A DNA stretch of 7,017 nt from JAJBWD01 sp041670885. GTDB taxonomy: Bacteria; Bacillota; Clostridia; Clostridiales; Clostridiaceae. Shown piece by piece: positions 4,775-7,017 of this stretch; the first letter of the stretch is position 1; every line of letters starts with the position of its first letter. The notes under the pieces were generated by a model. It saw nothing but the letters and a program-made list of their open reading frames with translations. It made no database searches and was not told the origin of the DNA. Where the stretch lies: contig JBAXYJ010000151.1 in NCBI GenBank assembly GCA_041670885.1, positions 1 through 7,017 on the forward strand, read 5' to 3'. Both the position numbers and the translations under genes were made by a program.

Positions 4775-6805
4775 ATGAAATTGAAAAATAAAATAATTAG
4801 ATTTTTTAAGAACATATCAGGTAAAATACATTTGATAGCTTATGTTATTATTCTTCTTCTTATAGCTTTTGCATTTACTGCTTTTCTGTCCATACGTGCA
4901 ATAAGTTCTGCTAATCTGGCAACAGAGAATTTAAAATTGGCAGGTGCCAGAATATCCAGCTCAGCTAAGGCAGCAGCAGATCATACGATGATTTTGCGTG
5001 ATACAGCTGAGGGGTATTTAAAAGAACCAGCCTCCTCAGTCCCCAGTGAATTATTCTCAAGTCTCACAGTTACTTCCCAAGGTAAAAAATATGAACTAGA
5101 CAAATTACCTAAATATTACGATAAGGATTTAGCAAGTTACATAACAGGCGGCGGCAGCATCCCGGCACTGCATAGCGCAGCAGCACAGGAAATAGAAGCT
5201 TCCCTGAAATTAAATCAGTTGTTTGCTGATATAAAATATAACATTCCACAGGCATCCTGGGTATATTATTACTCTAACAACCGTTTTATAAACATGTATC
5301 CCTTTGAAAATCTGGCAGGCATATTTACCTGGACTGATGAATATTTAGTTCACCCTTTATTTATGCAGGCTAAGCCTGAGCAGAACCCTGACCGGGAAAT
5401 CAGGTGGTTTAAGGCATATATTGATGAAGCCGGAAAAGGATTAATGACCAGCATCACAGCTCCTGTATATGATCAAAAGGATAAATTCAGGGGCATGGTT
5501 GGAATGGATTTCACGCTTCAAACAATGAAAAGTTATCTTTCCGCTGCAGGCTTAGATATTGGTACTCCTATACTTATTAATAAGCAGGGACAAGTACTTG
5601 CCCAGCAAAGCAGCGCCCATTATGATGATAAAACTGTAAAGCAGCTGAGTGATGTAATCCCTTCAAAGCTGAAAGACAGCTCTCAAGAAATACTAAACTA
5701 TAGATCCGGAATCTACTATGATATTTCAAATTGGAAGGTTTATGTATTAGATATAGATTATGCACCATGGAGATTAATATTTTTAGTAAATAGAAATCAG
5801 CTTTTTTTAAATGCATTAAGGGGTATGTGGGCAGAGCTGTTAGGAATATTATTTTTTCTGATTATTCTTGGAGTACTGGAACAAAGACGCAGACTGGCAT
5901 CTAAACTTAGAACCTATAAAGCTGCAGTAGACAGCAGTTCAGCCCCTATTATTATTACTGATCGTCATAACATTATTCAGTATGTCAACAAGAGCTTTGT
6001 GGAAACTACCGGGTATTTGGAAGGAGAAATCATAGGCTGCGATTCAAGTATATTAAAATCAGATAGAGTACCTGATGAGGTAAATACTAGTTTATTGGAT
6101 GCTTTTAATAATAACAAAAGCTGGAAGGGTGAATTGCAAAATAAAAAAAAGGATGGAACTTTGTACTGGGCAAATATTTTAATTTCACCGGTTACAGGAA
6201 ATAAAGAGGATGGCTGCTGCGTGGCTGTTATGGAAGATATTTCGGAACGTAAGCATATAATGGAAACATTGCATGAATTAGCAACTCTTGATGTGTTAAC
6301 TAAAATTCCAAACCGGGGATATTTTATTAGTATAGCTGAGAGTGAATTCAATCGTGCAGTAAGGTATAATAAAAGCTTGTCAGTTATGATGCTGGATATT
6401 GACCATTTCAAACATGTTAATGATACTTATGGACATATAACAGGAGATATGCTTCTGCAAAAATTTGCCGTTAGATGCTGTGAGCTGATAAGAAGTGAAG
6501 ATACCATAGGCAGATTAGGGGGAGAAGAATTTGCATTTCTTTTACCTGAAATAGATCAGGAAGGTGCAAGAGCAGTGGGAGAGAGAATAAGGCAGGAAAT
6601 AGAAATGCTGGAACTTGAAGCACCTGATGGAAGATTGGTGAAGATAACATGCAGCATTGGAATTACTCAAAATGAAAAGGATGATGATTCTTTTGATTTA
6701 TTGCTGTCACGTGCTGATAAAGCAATGTACGAAGCAAAACGCGGCGGACGTAACAGAGTTATGGTTTGGCCTAAAAACGAAAATAAACCAGATGATATAA
6801 TGTAA
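4775..6805 (+). CDS. Membrane-bound diguanylate cyclase with Cache-like sensor and PAS domain
   Basis: This 676-residue protein should make the second messenger c-di-GMP from two GTP at the inner face of the membrane. A basic N-terminus leads to TM1 (about 19-40), an extracellular double-Cache-like sensor (about 41-345, with WVYYY near 162 and GLMTSITAPVYD then GMVGMDF at 222-246), TM2 (about 352-369) and a PAS domain (about 378-492, ending MEDISERK). The GGDEF domain follows (about 500-665). Its active site is GGEEF at 582-586. The metal-site Asp541 is in DIDHFKHVND, and GHITGD is at 553-558. The inhibitory I-site RSED (573-576) has the standard five-residue spacing before GGEEF, so product feedback is expected. 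No EAL domain is present. GAGGAG lies only three bases before the ATG, so the in-frame TTG two codons later is a possible alternative start. The Cache family often binds amino acids or small organic ligands; the ligand here is unknown. A terminator follows the gene. Confidence 0.95.
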   Translation: MKLKNKIIRFFKNISGKIHLIAYVIILLLIAFAFTAFLSIRAISSANLATENLKLAGARISSSAKAAADHTMILRDTAEGYLKEPASSVPSELFSSLTVTSQGKKYELDKLPKYYDKDLASYITGGGSIPALHSAAAQEIEASLKLNQLFADIKYNIPQASWVYYYSNNRFINMYPFENLAGIFTWTDEYLVHPLFMQAKPEQNPDREIRWFKAYIDEAGKGLMTSITAPVYDQKDKFRGMVGMDFTLQTMKSYLSAAGLDIGTPILINKQGQVLAQQSSAHYDDKTVKQLSDVIPSKLKDSSQEILNYRSGIYYDISNWKVYVLDIDYAPWRLIFLVNRNQLFLNALRGMWAELLGILFFLIILGVLEQRRRLASKLRTYKAAVDSSSAPIIITDRHNIIQYVNKSFVETTGYLEGEIIGCDSSILKSDRVPDEVNTSLLDAFNNNKSWKGELQNKKKDGTLYWANILISPVTGNKEDGCCVAVMEDISERKHIMETLHELATLDVLTKIPNRGYFISIAESEFNRAVRYNKSLSVMMLDIDHFKHVNDTYGHITGDMLLQKFAVRCCELIRSEDTIGRLGGEEFAFLLPEIDQEGARAVGERIRQEIEMLELEAPDGRLVKITCSIGITQNEKDDDSFDLLLSRADKAMYEAKRGGRNRVMVWPKNENKPDDIM

Positions 6806-6846
6806 AGGTAAAATTTTAGTACAGTTTGTCATCACATTATTAACTT

Positions 6847-6878
6847 ACCGGGAGGATTATATAGCCATCCCGGTTTTT
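6847..6878 (+). terminator. Intrinsic terminator after the diguanylate cyclase gene
   Basis: ACCGGGA (6847-6853) pairs with TCCCGGT (6868-6874). Two further G-C pairs sit beyond a bulged A, and the stem runs into TTTTT at 6874-6878. It starts 41 bases after the cyclase stop. The opposite strand lacks a comparable T-tract, so it acts on the + strand only. Confidence 0.88.
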
Positions 6879-6923
6879 CTGCTTTAAAGTCAGGCTGCAG
6901 CGTAGCAGTATCTATGAGCTTTG

Positions 6924-6983
6924 TTATTTTTTTATATCTTGAAGTAATTCATTTACATCTGAAACTGTTATTAGATCAGCCAT
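6924..6983 (-). other. Possible broken 3' end of a minus-strand gene
   Basis: On the minus strand a frame reads MADLITVSDVNELLQDIKK and stops at 6924-6926. It has a protein-like composition but no ribosome-binding site before its ATG, and an in-frame TGA seven codons upstream. The neighbouring minus frame is open from the window edge (PIFIDFIIK). Joining the two at the A-run complementary to 6988-6992 would give one continuous C-terminus. It may be a frameshifted gene end, a remnant, or chance. No family is recognised. Confidence 0.2.
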
Positions 6984-7017
6984 GTTATTTTTATGATAAA
7001 ATCAATAAATATTGGAT

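Noticed and set aside
5977..6411. Minus-strand 144-residue frame inside the cyclase gene
   Set aside because: It is antisense to the PAS and GGDEF domains; low-complexity Ser/Leu-rich composition is expected from a shadow frame.
6914..7017. Plus-strand ORF running off the right edge
   Set aside because: There is no ribosome-binding site before its ATG, and it overlaps the more protein-like minus frame.

Overview
The window is AT-rich DNA with tight Shine-Dalgarno sites, U-tract terminators and a codon use dominated by A/T-ending codons. Together with a clostridial-looking pyruvate formate-lyase and multi-PAS signalling proteins, this points to a low-GC anaerobic Firmicute, most likely Clostridium or a close relative. 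The species cannot be fixed from the sequence alone. All four clear genes lie on the + strand.

Left third (1-2430): the C-terminal 477 codons of pyruvate formate-lyase (pflB, cut by the left window edge) are followed by its radical-SAM activating enzyme (pflA). The two are separated by about 130 bases containing two perfect hairpins and a second short stretch that could pair with the pflA start codon. A strong intrinsic terminator closes this operon. PflA installs the glycyl radical on PflB, which then cleaves pyruvate with CoA to acetyl-CoA and formate. In many clostridia this supplies formate for one-carbon metabolism rather than bulk fermentation.

Middle (2431-4594): a non-coding stretch holds an orphan ribosome-binding site and an AT-rich dyad. 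It leads into a soluble sensor histidine kinase with three N-terminal PAS-like regions, an intact HisKA/HATPase core and a C-terminal tail beyond the catalytic domain. No response regulator gene is present in the window.

Right third (4595-7017): a 180-base spacer with short repeats, two possible mini-ORFs and a candidate promoter precedes a membrane-bound diguanylate cyclase (Cache-like extracellular sensor, PAS, GGEEF with an intact RxxD inhibitory site). An intrinsic terminator follows. The last 140 bases hold no convincing gene; a short minus-strand reading frame may be the broken end of a gene entering from the right.

The most interesting item is the structured pflB-pflA spacer. The kinase and the cyclase look like an anaerobe's environmental sensing pair, but that link is inference from adjacency only. 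I did not find clear evidence of a wholly new system.
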